In this document: positions 55,898 to 64,000 of the stretch, piece by piece
How positions within the stretch are numbered: position 1 is the first letter of the stretch
Layout of the letters: each line of letters opens with the position of its first letter
Assembly (NCBI RefSeq): GCF_023277745.1
Contig: NZ_CP086322.1
Location: forward strand, 5,890,001-5,954,000
DNA length: 64,000 nucleotides
Origin: Streptomyces halobius
GTDB lineage: Bacteria > Actinomycetota > Actinomycetes > Streptomycetales > Streptomycetaceae
Direction: 5' to 3'
Position numbers and translations under genes: made by a program
The notes under the pieces: generated by a model
The model's input: the letters and a program-made list of their open reading frames with translations, nothing else
Told to the model about the DNA's origin: nothing
Database searches by the model: none

Positions 55898-57156
55898 CCT
55901 CCTCGTTCCACGAGATGTGGGAGGAGCTGCGGCCCATCGGCCGCGACTCCTCCTCCGGGGGCTACCGCCGCTTCGCCTGGACCGGCGCGGACACCGACTG
56001 CCGTGCGTGGTTCCGGGCGCAGGCCGAGGCCCGCGGACTCGCCTACGAGCCGGACCGCAACGGCAACCAATGGGCCTGGCTCGGCGCGGCGACCTACCAG
56101 GACGTGGCCGCGGGCGACGCCGTCGTCACCGGCTCGCACCTGGACTCCGTACCGGACGGCGGCGCCTTCGACGGGCCGCTGGGTGTCGTCTCCTCCTTCG
56201 CCGCGCTCGACGAACTCCGGCGGAGGGGGGCGGAGTTCGACAAGCCCCTGGCGATCGTCAACTTCGGCGACGAGGAGGGCGCCCGCTTCGGCCTCGCCTG
56301 CGTCGGCTCCCGGCTGGCCGCCGGGGCGCTCACCGCCGAAGCGGCGCGGCAGCTGCGGGACGCGGACGGCATCACCCTGCCGCAGGCCATGGAGCGCGCC
56401 GGATACGACTCCGGGGGCATCGGTCCGGACCCCGAACGGCTCGCCAAGGTGGGAGCGTTCGTGGAACTCCACGTCGAGCAGGGGCGCGCCCTGGCGCTGT
56501 GCGACAGCGGTTCCGCTGCGGGTTCCGGCGCCCCGGTCGGCATCGCCTCCGCCATCTGGCCGCACGGCCGCTGGCGGTTCGACTTCCACGGCGAGGCCAA
56601 CCACGCCGGCACCACCCGCCTGGAGGACCGCCGCGACCCGATGCTCAGCTACGCCGCGACCGTGCTCGCCGCCCGTGAGCAGGCCCGGCTGGCCGGGGCC
56701 CTGGCCACCTTCGGGAAGATCAGCGTGGAGCCGAACGGCGTCAACGCGATCCCCTCGCTGGTGCGCGGCTGGCTGGACTCCCGCGCCGCCGACCAGGACA
56801 CCCTGGACACCGTCATCACGGAGATCGAGCGGGCGGCCGCCGAGCGCGCCGCGCACGACGGCGTGGACCTGACCGTCGTCCGTGAATCCTTCACCCCCGT
56901 CGTGGAGTTCCAGCACGCTCTGCGGGACGAGCTGGGCGCGATCCTCGGCAAGGCCGGGCACGGGACGGTGCCCGTCCTCGGCACCGGGGCCGGACACGAC
57001 GCCGGTATTCTGTCCGGAACCGTCCCCACCGCCATGCTGTTCGTACGCAATCCCACCGGCGTCTCGCACTCGCCCGCCGAAACGGCGGCCGAGGACGACT
57101 GCGTCGCCGGTGTCACCGCACTTGCCGACGTACTGGAGGGGCTGGCGTGCCGCTGA
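55894..57156 (+). CDS. M20-family amidohydrolase, probable N-formylglutamate deformylase role
   Basis: A 420-residue dinuclear metallo-amidohydrolase of the allantoate amidohydrolase/N-carbamoyl amino acid hydrolase group. Metal ligands appear in [21 protein letters not shown] (His, Asp), [10 protein letters not shown] (Glu-Glu), FVELHVEQG (His) and [11 protein letters not shown] (His). The dimerisation domain contains [17 protein letters not shown]. Family members hydrolyse allantoate, carbamoyl-beta-alanine or related N-substituted acids. Its start overlaps the hutU stop and its end overlaps hutF, so a role on N-formylglutamate in histidine breakdown is the natural inference. Confidence 0.88.
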   Translation: MTSSFHEMWEELRPIGRDSSSGGYRRFAWTGADTDCRAWFRAQAEARGLAYEPDRNGNQWAWLGAATYQDVAAGDAVVTGSHLDSVPDGGAFDGPLGVVSSFAALDELRRRGAEFDKPLAIVNFGDEEGARFGLACVGSRLAAGALTAEAARQLRDADGITLPQAMERAGYDSGGIGPDPERLAKVGAFVELHVEQGRALALCDSGSAAGSGAPVGIASAIWPHGRWRFDFHGEANHAGTTRLEDRRDPMLSYAATVLAAREQARLAGALATFGKISVEPNGVNAIPSLVRGWLDSRAADQDTLDTVITEIERAAAERAAHDGVDLTVVRESFTPVVEFQHALRDELGAILGKAGHGTVPVLGTGAGHDAGILSGTVPTAMLFVRNPTGVSHSPAETAAEDDCVAGVTALADVLEGLACR

Positions 57157-58520
57157 CGCCGCAGGCAACACCGACGCGGGCCACATCCACGACGTACTGG
57201 CTCGAACACGCCTGGCTCGGCACGCACGTCGAGCCGGGCGTGGCCCTGGACGTGGCAAACGGGCGGATCGCGGCCGTGCGCACGGGGGTGCCCGCACCGC
57301 CGCCCGGTGCCGTGGCCTTGCGCGGCTTGACCATTCCGGGCATGTGCAATACGCACAGTCATGCCTTCCATCGCGCGCTGCGAGGCGTCGCGCAGGTCGG
57401 CTCCGGGACCTTCTGGACTTGGCGCGACGTCATGTACAGCGTCGCCGACAAACTCACCCCCGAGAGTTACTTCCAGCTCGCCCGTGCCGTCTACGCCGAG
57501 ATGGCACTGGCCGGCATCACCTGCGTCGGCGAATTCCACTACCTCCACCACGCGCCCGGCGGCACCCGCTACGACGACCCCAACGCGATGGGCGAGGCCC
57601 TCATCGCGGCCGCCGCCGACGCCGGTATCCGCATCACCCTCCTCGACACCGCCTACCTCTCCGCCGGCTTCGGCGACCCGCCCAACCGGCACCAGCTGCG
57701 CTTCTCCGACGGCACCGCCGCCGCCTGGGTCCGCCGCGCCGACGCCCTCAAGGACGGCCGCGAGCACGCCCGCATCGGCGCCGCCGTCCACTCCGTACGC
57801 GCCGTCCCCGCCGGCCAGCTGAGCACCGTCGCCGACTGGGCCCGCGAGCGGCGGGCCCCGCTGCACGTCCACCTCTCCGAGCAGACCGCCGAGAACGACG
57901 CGTGCCGCGACGCCCACGGCCGCACCCCCACCCAGCTGCTCGCCGACCACGGCGCGCTGGGCCCGCGCACCACCGCCGTGCACGCCACCCATCTCACCCC
58001 CGAGGACATCGGCCTGCTCGGCGGCACCCGCACCGGCGTCTGCATGTGCCCGACCACCGAACGCGACCTCGCCGACGGTATCGGCCCCGCCGTCCAACTC
58101 CAGGCCCACGGCAGCCCGTTGTCCCTCGGCAGCGACAGCCACGCCGTCATCGACCTGCTCGAAGAGGCCCGCGCCATGGAGCTCGACGAACGGCTGCGCT
58201 CCCGCACCCGCGGACACTGGACCGCCGCCGCCCTGCTGCACGCCGCCACCGCCGACGGTCACGCCGCCCTGGGCTGGGACGACGCGGGCGCCCTCCGGGC
58301 CGGTGCGCTCGCCGATCTCACCACCCTCGCGCTGGACTCCGTACGCACCGCCGGAGCGCCGCCCCGACTGGGCGCCGAGATGGCCGTATTCGCCGCCTCC
58401 GCGGCGGATGTGCGGCACACGGTCGTCGGCGGTCGGCACATCGTCCGCGACGGCCGGCACACGCTGCTCGCGGACGTCCCCACCGCCCTCGCCGAGTCCA
58501 TCGCCGCCGTACGCGGCTGA
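57147..58520 (+). CDS. hutF: Formimidoylglutamate deiminase
   Basis: A 457-residue TIM-barrel amidohydrolase that converts N-formimino-L-glutamate to N-formyl-L-glutamate and ammonia. Metal motif [14 protein letters not shown] is near residue 68, with [26 protein letters not shown] and [16 protein letters not shown] further on. The GTG at 57147 overlaps the M20 gene end by ten bases. A HutF enzyme implies the five-step route that ends with N-formylglutamate hydrolysis. Confidence 0.93.
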   Translation: MPLTPQATPTRATSTTYWLEHAWLGTHVEPGVALDVANGRIAAVRTGVPAPPPGAVALRGLTIPGMCNTHSHAFHRALRGVAQVGSGTFWTWRDVMYSVADKLTPESYFQLARAVYAEMALAGITCVGEFHYLHHAPGGTRYDDPNAMGEALIAAAADAGIRITLLDTAYLSAGFGDPPNRHQLRFSDGTAAAWVRRADALKDGREHARIGAAVHSVRAVPAGQLSTVADWARERRAPLHVHLSEQTAENDACRDAHGRTPTQLLADHGALGPRTTAVHATHLTPEDIGLLGGTRTGVCMCPTTERDLADGIGPAVQLQAHGSPLSLGSDSHAVIDLLEEARAMELDERLRSRTRGHWTAAALLHAATADGHAALGWDDAGALRAGALADLTTLALDSVRTAGAPPRLGAEMAVFAASAADVRHTVVGGRHIVRDGRHTLLADVPTALAESIAAVRG

Positions 58521-58582
58521 CGAGCCCGACGTCCGCCACGCCCCCCACGCGTCCGACGCCGCCGAAGGAGAACACCCCCGCG

Positions 58583-59776
58583 ATGACGACGACCTCCGCG
58601 CCGACCACCGCCATCACCCACATCACCCAGCTCGTCACCAACGACCCCTCCCTCGGCGCAGGCCCCCTCGGTCTGATCCAGGACGCGACCGTCGTCATCG
58701 ACGGCGACCGCATCGCCTGGGTCGGTGAGACAAGCAAAGCACCCGCCACTGACAACGCCGTCGACGCGGCCGGCCGCGCGGGCCTCCCCGGCTTCGTCGA
58801 CTCCCACTCCCACCTCGTCTTCAGCGGTGACCGCACCGCGGAGTTCAACGCCCGGATGTCCGGCCGTCCTTACTCCGCAGGCGGCATCCGCACCACCGTC
58901 GCCGCCACCCGCGCCGCCACCGACGAGGCCCTGCACACCAACGTCGCCCGCTACCTCGCGGAGGCCCTGCGCCAGGGCACCACCACCCAGGAGACCAAGT
59001 CCGGCTACGGCCTCACCGTCGAGGACGAGGCCCGCGCGCTGCGCATCGCCGCCGCGCACACCGACGAAGTCACCTTCCTCGGCGCCCACATCGTCTCGCC
59101 CGACTACGCCGACGATCCCGACGGCTACGTCGACCTGGTCACCGGCCCGATGCTGGACGCCTGCGCCCCGCACGCCCGCTGGGTCGACGTCTTCTGCGAA
59201 AGGGGCGCCTTCGACGGCGACCAGGCGCGCGCCGTCCTCACCGCGGGCAAGGCCAAGGGCCTGACGCCGCGCGTCCACGCCAACCAGCTCGGCCACGGCC
59301 CCGGCGTCCAGCTCGCCGTCGAACTCGACGCCGCGTCCGCCGACCACTGCACCCACCTCACCCCCGAGGACATCGACGCCCTCGCCCACTCCCGGACCGT
59401 CGCGACGCTCCTCCCGGGCGCCGAGTTCTCCACCCGGGCGGAGTGGCCCGACGCGCGCCGCCTCCTCGACGCGGGCGCCACCGTCGCCCTGTCCACCGAC
59501 TGCAACCCCGGCTCGTCCTTCACCAGTTCCATGCCGTTCTGCATCGCGCTGGCCGTCCGCGACATGGGGATGACGCCCGACGAGGCGGTCTGGTCGGCGA
59601 CCGAAGGCGGCGCCCGCGCTCTGCGCCGTACGGACGTCGGCCGGATCACCCCCGGCGCCCGCGCCGACCTCGCACTGCTGGACGCGCCGTCTCACGTCCA
59701 CCTCGCCTACCGGCCGGGCGTCCCGCTCGTAACGGATGTGTGGCGCCAGGGTGTTCGCGTCGGAGTGCGCGGCTGA
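58583..59776 (+). CDS. hutI: Imidazolonepropionase
   Basis: A 397-residue metal-dependent hydrolase that opens the imidazolone ring to give N-formimino-L-glutamate. The metal motif [16 protein letters not shown] is near residue 73, with [27 protein letters not shown] and [15 protein letters not shown] further on. ATG at 58583 follows AAGGAG at a long spacing of about 13 bases. Last gene of the hut operon. Confidence 0.95.
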   Translation: MTTTSAPTTAITHITQLVTNDPSLGAGPLGLIQDATVVIDGDRIAWVGETSKAPATDNAVDAAGRAGLPGFVDSHSHLVFSGDRTAEFNARMSGRPYSAGGIRTTVAATRAATDEALHTNVARYLAEALRQGTTTQETKSGYGLTVEDEARALRIAAAHTDEVTFLGAHIVSPDYADDPDGYVDLVTGPMLDACAPHARWVDVFCERGAFDGDQARAVLTAGKAKGLTPRVHANQLGHGPGVQLAVELDAASADHCTHLTPEDIDALAHSRTVATLLPGAEFSTRAEWPDARRLLDAGATVALSTDCNPGSSFTSSMPFCIALAVRDMGMTPDEAVWSATEGGARALRRTDVGRITPGARADLALLDAPSHVHLAYRPGVPLVTDVWRQGVRVGVRG

Positions 59777-59821
59777 GAAGTCCGAGTGCACGACTGAGAG
59801 GTCGGAGTGCACGGCTGAGAA
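59759..59821. repeat. 21-bp tandem repeat over the end of hutI
   Basis: GTCGGAGTGCGCGGCTGAGA plus A, which contains the hutI stop, is followed by two more 21-base units with few changes. Confidence 0.8.
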
Positions 59822-59942
59822 GTCGGGCCGGCCGCCCGTAGGCGGGCCGCGCCGAGCAGCGCGGCGCGGCTGATCCGACGCACCGGACCACTTCCGGTCA
59901 CGGCACCGGACCACCTCCGGCCACGGCAGACCGGCCCCACCC

Positions 59943-59990
59943 AGCAGAGGAGGGCCCGTCCCGAGTCACCTCGGGGCAGGCCCTCCTCTG
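59943..59990. terminator. Hairpin between hutI and the sigma gene
   Basis: GCAGAGGAGGGCC and GGCCCTCCTCTGC form a 13-base perfect stem with a smaller CCCGAG/CTCGGG stem inside. It separates convergent transcripts. Confidence 0.85.
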
Positions 59991-60035
59991 CGCGGGCGGC
60001 TGGCGGCCAACGGGCCGGCAGTGACCGCGGTCACC

Positions 60036-60974
60036 TCACTCCTCGATCATCAGCCCCTTGCGGAGCCTGACGAGCGTGCGGGAGAGCAGACGGGAGACAT
60101 GCATCTGAGAGATGTTCAGCTCCTCGCCGATCTCGGACTGCGTCATATTGGCGACGAAGCGCAGCGAGAGGATCTTGCGGTCGCGCGGCGGGAGTTCGGC
60201 GATCAGCGGCTTGAGCGATTCGACGTACTCAATGCCTTCGAGACCGTTGTCCTCATAGCCGATGCGGTCCGCCAGCGCGCCTTCGGTGTCGTCCTCTTCG
60301 GGCTGTGCGTCCAGCGAGCTCGCGGTGTACGCGTTGCTCGCCGCCATCCCTTCGACGACCTCGTCGTTGGTGATGCCGAGACGGTCGGCGAGTTCCTTCA
60401 CCGTGGGTGCGCGGTCCAGCTTCTGCGCCAGTTCGTCGCCGGCCTTGGCCAGATCCAGACGCAGCTCCTGCAGGCGCCTCGGTACCCGCACCGACCAGCT
60501 GGTGTCGCGGAAGAAGCGCTTGATCTCGCCGACGATGGTCGGCATCGCGAACGTCGGGAACTCGACGCCACGGCTGAGCTCGAAGCGGTCGATCGCCTTG
60601 ATCAGGCCAATGGTGCCGACCTGGACGATGTCCTCCATGGGCTCACTGCGGGAGCGGAAGCGGGAGGCCGCGAACTTCACCAGGGCGAGATTGAGTTCGA
60701 CCAGCGTGTTGCGGACGTACGCGAATTCGTGGGTGCCTTCCTCCAGCGTTTCCAGACGCTCGAAGAGGGTTTTGGACAAAGCCCTCGCGTCCACCGGACC
60801 CACCTCGTCGAACGGCGGGATGTCGGGCAGACCCTCGATCTCGGGCATTCCCACGAAATCGGATTCGGCGGGGATGATCTGGGAAGGGATGTGTCCGGTC
60901 GGGTCGGACGGGGGTGTCGACGATGCGTGCTGCCGGAAGTGTTCGGTGCGCAATTCGTCGAGCCGGGGTGACAT
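60036..60974 (-). CDS. SigB/SigF-family sigma factor
   Basis: A 312-residue alternative sigma factor. Region 2 contains LVELNLALVKFAASRFRS, MEDIVQVGTIGLIKAIDRFE and VEFPTFAMPTIVGEIKRFFRD. Region 3 is LAKAGDELAQKLDRAPTVKE, and region 4 is LPPRDRKILSLRF with TQSEIGEELNISQMHVSRLL. Streptomyces has many paralogues serving osmotic stress and spore development. By position this may be the SigI type, from memory of S. coelicolor. ATG at 60974 follows GGAGGAGACC. It is divergent from its likely antagonist and kinase genes. Confidence 0.92.
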   Translation of the reverse strand: MSPRLDELRTEHFRQHASSTPPSDPTGHIPSQIIPAESDFVGMPEIEGLPDIPPFDEVGPVDARALSKTLFERLETLEEGTHEFAYVRNTLVELNLALVKFAASRFRSRSEPMEDIVQVGTIGLIKAIDRFELSRGVEFPTFAMPTIVGEIKRFFRDTSWSVRVPRRLQELRLDLAKAGDELAQKLDRAPTVKELADRLGITNDEVVEGMAASNAYTASSLDAQPEEDDTEGALADRIGYEDNGLEGIEYVESLKPLIAELPPRDRKILSLRFVANMTQSEIGEELNISQMHVSRLLSRTLVRLRKGLMIEE

Positions 60975-61234
60975 GGTCTCCTCCATCGTTCTCGGCATAT
61001 GGCTGCCGATGCCTCTACGCGAAGCTACGGTGTGCGGCGCCTCCGAAGCCGGCCGTTTCGAATGTGTCCTTCTACGCCTACCTGGGTTTGCCGGAAGATG
61101 GCAAGTGCGGGTTGTCCGTATTTCGTGCAATATACGGATTGTTCAGCTACCCGTGAGCGTCATGAAGGCGTAGGGTTTACCGAGCGCAGTCGTAAGCAAA
61201 TCAGTCGCCGAGACAGCAAGAGGGGTGCGCGCGC

Positions 61235-61603
61235 ATGGGCCGCGGGACGGTCGGCAGTGCAAGCCAGGGCCGGCTACACGTCGCGATCCGGCATCACGGC
61301 GCCAGTGCGATCGTGACCGCCGCGGGTGAGCTCGATCACCACACCGCCGATTTGTTGCGTGAATCACTTGAGGGGTGCGTGGACGAGGGGTATGCACGCC
61401 TCGTAGTGGATTGCTCACCCCTTGAGTTCATGGACTCCACCGGACTGAATGTGCTGCTCGGCGCACGCCTGAAAGCGGAGGCCGCGGGGGGCGGAGTCCA
61501 TCTGGCCGGGATGCAGCCGGTGGTTGCCCGGGTCTTCGAGATCACTGGCGCGGAGGCGGTTTTCACGGTGCACGACTCGCTCACAGAGGCACTCGCCGAC
61601 TGA
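61235..61603 (+). CDS. Anti-sigma factor antagonist, STAS domain
   Basis: A 122-residue SpoIIAA/RsbV-like protein. The fold is ASAIVTAAGELDHHTADLLR, then YARLVVDCSPLEFMDSTGLN, with the phosphorylated Ser in MDSTGLNVLL. When unphosphorylated it binds the anti-sigma kinase and frees the sigma factor. ATG follows GAGGGG. The gene lies between the sigma gene (-) and the kinase gene (+). Confidence 0.92.
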   Translation: MGRGTVGSASQGRLHVAIRHHGASAIVTAAGELDHHTADLLRESLEGCVDEGYARLVVDCSPLEFMDSTGLNVLLGARLKAEAAGGGVHLAGMQPVVARVFEITGAEAVFTVHDSLTEALAD

Positions 61604-61795
61604 CGTGACAGCAGTATCCGGAAGTGTTCATTCCGGGCACGTAGTACGTGTCACAACTTCCGTACCCAAGAAGTGGGTGTTCTCACGGTCCGCTCGGGCA
61701 GGAGACACCTGAATCCGTTTGAATCAGTCAGTAATCCGTTTCCGTGAGCAGGTATCTGTCTCCGTGAACAGGCGAATCGGTGAGGTGAAGCGCTG

Positions 61796-62296
61796 ATGAG
61801 CACCACCCGGCCGTACCCGCCGGGCGACCTCGGCCCGGACCCGGGCAACGCCGGTGCTTCCGCCGCCGCTCCGGCCACCGCCCCGTTGGGGCAGGTCCGC
61901 CGGCTGCGCCTGGCAGGCACCCGAGGCGCCGTCGCGCGCGCCCGCGACTTCGCCCGGCAGGCCCTGCACGACTGGGGCTGGCTGCCGGCCGTCGGCGGCG
62001 ACCAGCGCGCCGCGGCCGAGGATGTGCTGCTCGTCGTCTCCGAACTGGTCACCAACGCCTGCCTGCACGCCGAAGGGCCGGAGGAACTGCGGCTGCGCTG
62101 TACCGCCAAGGTGCTGCGGCTGGAGGTCGGCGACCTCGGCGCGGGGGCGCCGGCGCCGCGCAGCCCGCACCGCCCCGGGCGTCCCGGCGGCCACGGCATG
62201 TTCATCGTTCAGCGCCTCTGCCTGGACTGGGGCGTCGTGCGCAACCCGGACGGCGCGGGGAAGACCGTCTGGGCGGAGCTCGCCGCACCGTCCTGA
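61796..62296 (+). CDS. Anti-sigma kinase-like ATP-binding protein
   Basis: A 166-residue GHKL ATPase of the SpoIIAB/RsbW group. The N box is VLLVVSELVTNACLHAEG, the G1 box is VGDLGAG, and the G2 region is RPGGHGMFIVQRLCLDWGV. It would phosphorylate the STAS protein and bind the sigma factor. The first 35 residues are Ala/Pro-rich. About 190 bases separate it from the antagonist gene, so it may also have its own promoter. Confidence 0.88.
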   Translation: MSTTRPYPPGDLGPDPGNAGASAAAPATAPLGQVRRLRLAGTRGAVARARDFARQALHDWGWLPAVGGDQRAAAEDVLLVVSELVTNACLHAEGPEELRLRCTAKVLRLEVGDLGAGAPAPRSPHRPGRPGGHGMFIVQRLCLDWGVVRNPDGAGKTVWAELAAPS

Positions 62297-62521
62297 AGGG
62301 CGGGGAGCCGGCGGAACTCCGGCGCGGGCCTCCGGGCCCGCGCTGTGTCGTGCGCGCGCCCTGCCGTGTCGTCGTATGCGCGCCCTGCGGTCACAGCAGA
62401 CCGGCCCCACCCACTGCCGTGTTGTCGTGTGCGCGCCCTGCCGTGCGCCGGCCGGTCTGGACATCGGGGCTGTTCTTTGCCTTCCCTCGGCAAGGCCCCG
62501 GGCGTACCTTGAGCGCCCAAT

Positions 62522-62536
62522 CTGATGTGCCGTCAG
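62522..62536. promoter_or_regulatory. Inverted repeat before the LPQTG gene
   Basis: CTGATGTGCCGTCAG is a near-perfect inverted repeat 41 bases before the GTG. I have the impression that similar CTGAyG-N3-CGTCAG sites precede other Streptomyces surface-protein genes, but this is from memory. The gap 62297-62576 also has repeats of GCGCGCCCTGCC type. Confidence 0.4.
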
Positions 62537-62576
62537 CAACATCCGGCGGTGCGTCCCGGGAGAAGGAGAACTCAAG

Positions 62577-63281
62577 GTGGCCCGCTTCTGCGAACAGTAC
62601 GGCAGGCGCGCGCGCCGGGCGGCCGGCCTGGCCGCCGCCGTGGCGATGACGGCGGGGTCCGCGGTGATGCTCACCGCACCGGCCGCGCACGCCGAGGTCG
62701 TCGACGTCGACTACCAGTGCAAGACGCCGATCGGCAGCAAGGGCGCGATATCGCCCATCGACATCAAGGGCACCCCCAGCGGGGGTGCGTACAAACTCGT
62801 CATGTCCTTCCAAAAGGGTGTCTCCTCCAGCCCTGTGGAACTGGGGAAAGGTGCGATGAAGCCCACCGCGCTGATCCGGCTGGGCGGCGCGGAGAACGGT
62901 ACGGTGCCGGTCGCCGGGCCCGCCAACGACAAGGCGATACCGGCCAACACCCCCATCAAAATCAGCGACTTGAGCGGTACGTACACACCCAAGGCCAGCG
63001 GCAAGGTCACCTTCACGGCCGCCACGCTCACCATCAAGGCCCTGGGGACGACCACCACCTGCACCCCTCGCAACAACCCCAAACCCTCGCTCACCCTGGA
63101 CGTCAAGGGATCCGGCAGCACGGGCGGTGCGGCCACGGGCGGCTCCTCCGGCGGACAGCTGCCGCAGACCGGACCCGCCGACTCCGCCATCGCGCTGGGC
63201 ACGCTCGGTGGCACGGTGCTGCTGGCCGGTACGGCGGGCGTGCTCTGGCTGACCCGCCGCACCGGGCAGCAGCGGGCCTGA
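62577..63281 (+). CDS. LPQTG-type cell-surface protein
   Basis: A 234-residue exported protein. The signal peptide (about 1-42, APAAHAE) precedes a beta-rich domain of about 140 residues with two Cys (DYQCKTPIG, TTTCTPRN). A Gly/Ser linker, LPQTG, a membrane span and RRTGQQRA complete the sortase signal. The domain looks like those of many Streptomyces wall proteins, but its ligand is unknown. GTG at 62577 follows GAAGGAGAACTCAAG. Confidence 0.88.
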   Translation: MARFCEQYGRRARRAAGLAAAVAMTAGSAVMLTAPAAHAEVVDVDYQCKTPIGSKGAISPIDIKGTPSGGAYKLVMSFQKGVSSSPVELGKGAMKPTALIRLGGAENGTVPVAGPANDKAIPANTPIKISDLSGTYTPKASGKVTFTAATLTIKALGTTTTCTPRNNPKPSLTLDVKGSGSTGGAATGGSSGGQLPQTGPADSAIALGTLGGTVLLAGTAGVLWLTRRTGQQRA

Positions 63282-63308
63282 CGCGGGGACGCCCCCAAGG
63301 AGCCGCCG

Positions 63309-64000
63309 ATGCCGTTCCGTACGCGTGCAACGGTCCTGGGCACGGTCCTCGCGACCGCCGCGGTGCTGCTGTGCCCCGCCGCGGCCGTGGCCCTGGCCCG
63401 CCCCGACGCCGCTCCGGCCACCGCGTCGGCACCGGACTGGTCCCTCGCGCCCGCCCCAGGCGACGGGGCCCGGCCGGGGCCGCAGGACCGCCCGTACTTC
63501 TATCTGGAGGGCGCGCCCGGCACCGTCATGAACGACCGGCTGACCCTCAGCAATCCCTCCGGGCGGTCCGTCACCGTACGGCTGCGCGGCACGGACGCCG
63601 GTTCGTGGATCGTGCTCGCGGCGCAGCAGGTCAAGGTGCCCCCGCGGACGCGCGCGAGTGTGCCGTTCTCGGTGACCGTTCCGGGGGACGCGGTTCCCGG
63701 TGACCACCCCGGGGAGATCACCGCGACCGGTGAGAGCGGAGACGGCGGGCGGAACGGGCGGTCCCGGGTGCGGGTTCATCTGCGGGTGACCGGGCCGAAG
63801 CTGTCCGCGCTGACGGTCGAGCAGGTGACGGTGAGCGGGCGGGGGAGTGCAGCGGTGATCCGGTACGCGCTGGTCAACCGGGGCAACACGGTGCTCAGAC
63901 CGCGCCTCGCGGTGCGCGCCGACGGCCTGTTCGGCCCGGTGCTGCGCCGTGCCGCCCGCACCCTGCCAGTCGAACTGCGGCCCGGGGAGCGCGTCGACCG
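63309..64000 (+). CDS. Exported protein with beta-sandwich repeats, cut by the window end
   Basis: Open from the ATG at 63309 to the last base, so the C-terminus is missing. A signal peptide (about 1-30) leads to a region like DUF916-type or NEW3-type extracellular domains (YFYLEGAPGTVMNDRLTLSN, VPPRTRASVPFSVTVPGDAV, YALVNRGNTVLRPRLAV). It starts 27 bases after the LPQTG gene, so the two are probably co-transcribed and work together at the surface. Confidence 0.8.
   Translation, partial: MPFRTRATVLGTVLATAAVLLCPAAAVALARPDAAPATASAPDWSLAPAPGDGARPGPQDRPYFYLEGAPGTVMNDRLTLSNPSGRSVTVRLRGTDAGSWIVLAAQQVKVPPRTRASVPFSVTVPGDAVPGDHPGEITATGESGDGGRNGRSRVRVHLRVTGPKLSALTVEQVTVSGRGSAAVIRYALVNRGNTVLRPRLAVRADGLFGPVLRRAARTLPVELRPGERVD

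Noticed and set aside
56882..59776. A 964-codon frame spanning hutF
   Set aside because: Only its last part is hutI. The upstream stretch is an Arg/Pro-rich shadow of the M20 and hutF genes. The hutI start is at 58583.

Overview
The window is high-GC actinobacterial DNA, and I judge it to be a Streptomyces chromosome. The evidence is a tRNA-Leu with a UAA anticodon (the bldA type), a chaplin with a sortase signal, two Rpf proteins of which one sits behind a c-di-AMP (ydaO-type) riboswitch, Rex-like sites before an NDH-2 gene, and a SigF-type sigma factor with its partner-switching proteins. From memory, the housekeeping genes follow the order of the S. coelicolor SCO3067-SCO3098 interval (rpf, eno, divIC, DUF501, ppx, ndh, cfa, ABC pair, ... 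CBS, thiolase ... hut genes, sigma factor). I could not check this by search.

Layout. 1-0.95 kb: one small gene and two degraded regulators (a DUF5753/DUF397 remnant and a LysR remnant). 0.97-2.4 kb: a cytochrome P450. 2.7-4.9 kb: two resuscitation-promoting factors, the second under a ydaO riboswitch. 5.3-8.8 kb: eno, divIC, DUF501 and ppx/gppA. 9.1-12.1 kb: ndh with two Rex-type operators, then a cyclopropane-type fatty-acid methyltransferase. 12.4-15.9 kb: a MacB/FtsX-type ABC pair. 16.5 kb: bldA. 17.0-29.0 kb: an accessory island of small exported proteins. 29.0-33.1 kb: a wall-glycopolymer glycosyltransferase pair. 33.5-41.5 kb: Bax-inhibitor, DUF4287, envelope, thiolase, SGNH hydrolase, cystathionine beta-synthase and membrane genes. 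41.5-44.4 kb: cysteine dioxygenase and an amidohydrolase, divergent from a LacI regulator. 44.6-47.4 kb: a DUF5919 regulator, two small proteins and an ECF sigma factor. 47.4-59.8 kb: an ammonia-lyase-like gene, an RpiR regulator, membrane genes, a PLP decarboxylase, then hutU, an M20 amidohydrolase, hutF and hutI. 60.0-62.3 kb: SigF-type sigma factor, anti-sigma antagonist and anti-sigma kinase. 62.6-64 kb: an LPQTG surface protein and a truncated exported protein.

The part I find most unusual is the island at about 19-29 kb. It holds three paralogous families of small exported proteins, called here A, B and C, around a two-domain LAKTG chaplin. Family B genes share a 5' leader with a hairpin whose stem covaries between the four copies. 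The family A-type genes share a different promoter and leader. Two divergent members carry about 163 bp inverted repeats that enclose the chaplin, and a separate element of about 100 bp occurs three times. Family B and C genes occur as B-then-C pairs with near-identical terminators. This looks like a duplicated set of co-regulated cell-surface proteins, probably made in aerial hyphae or spores. The developmental role is inference from the chaplin and the nearby bldA.

The histidine-utilisation genes form a tight overlapping operon in which the M20 enzyme sits where an N-formylglutamate deformylase is expected. The ammonia-lyase-like protein further upstream lacks the Ala-Ser-Gly triad that forms the MIO cofactor. 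Several genes between 44 and 60 kb have their last codons and stop tandemly repeated downstream, which suggests recurrent slippage in this strain.
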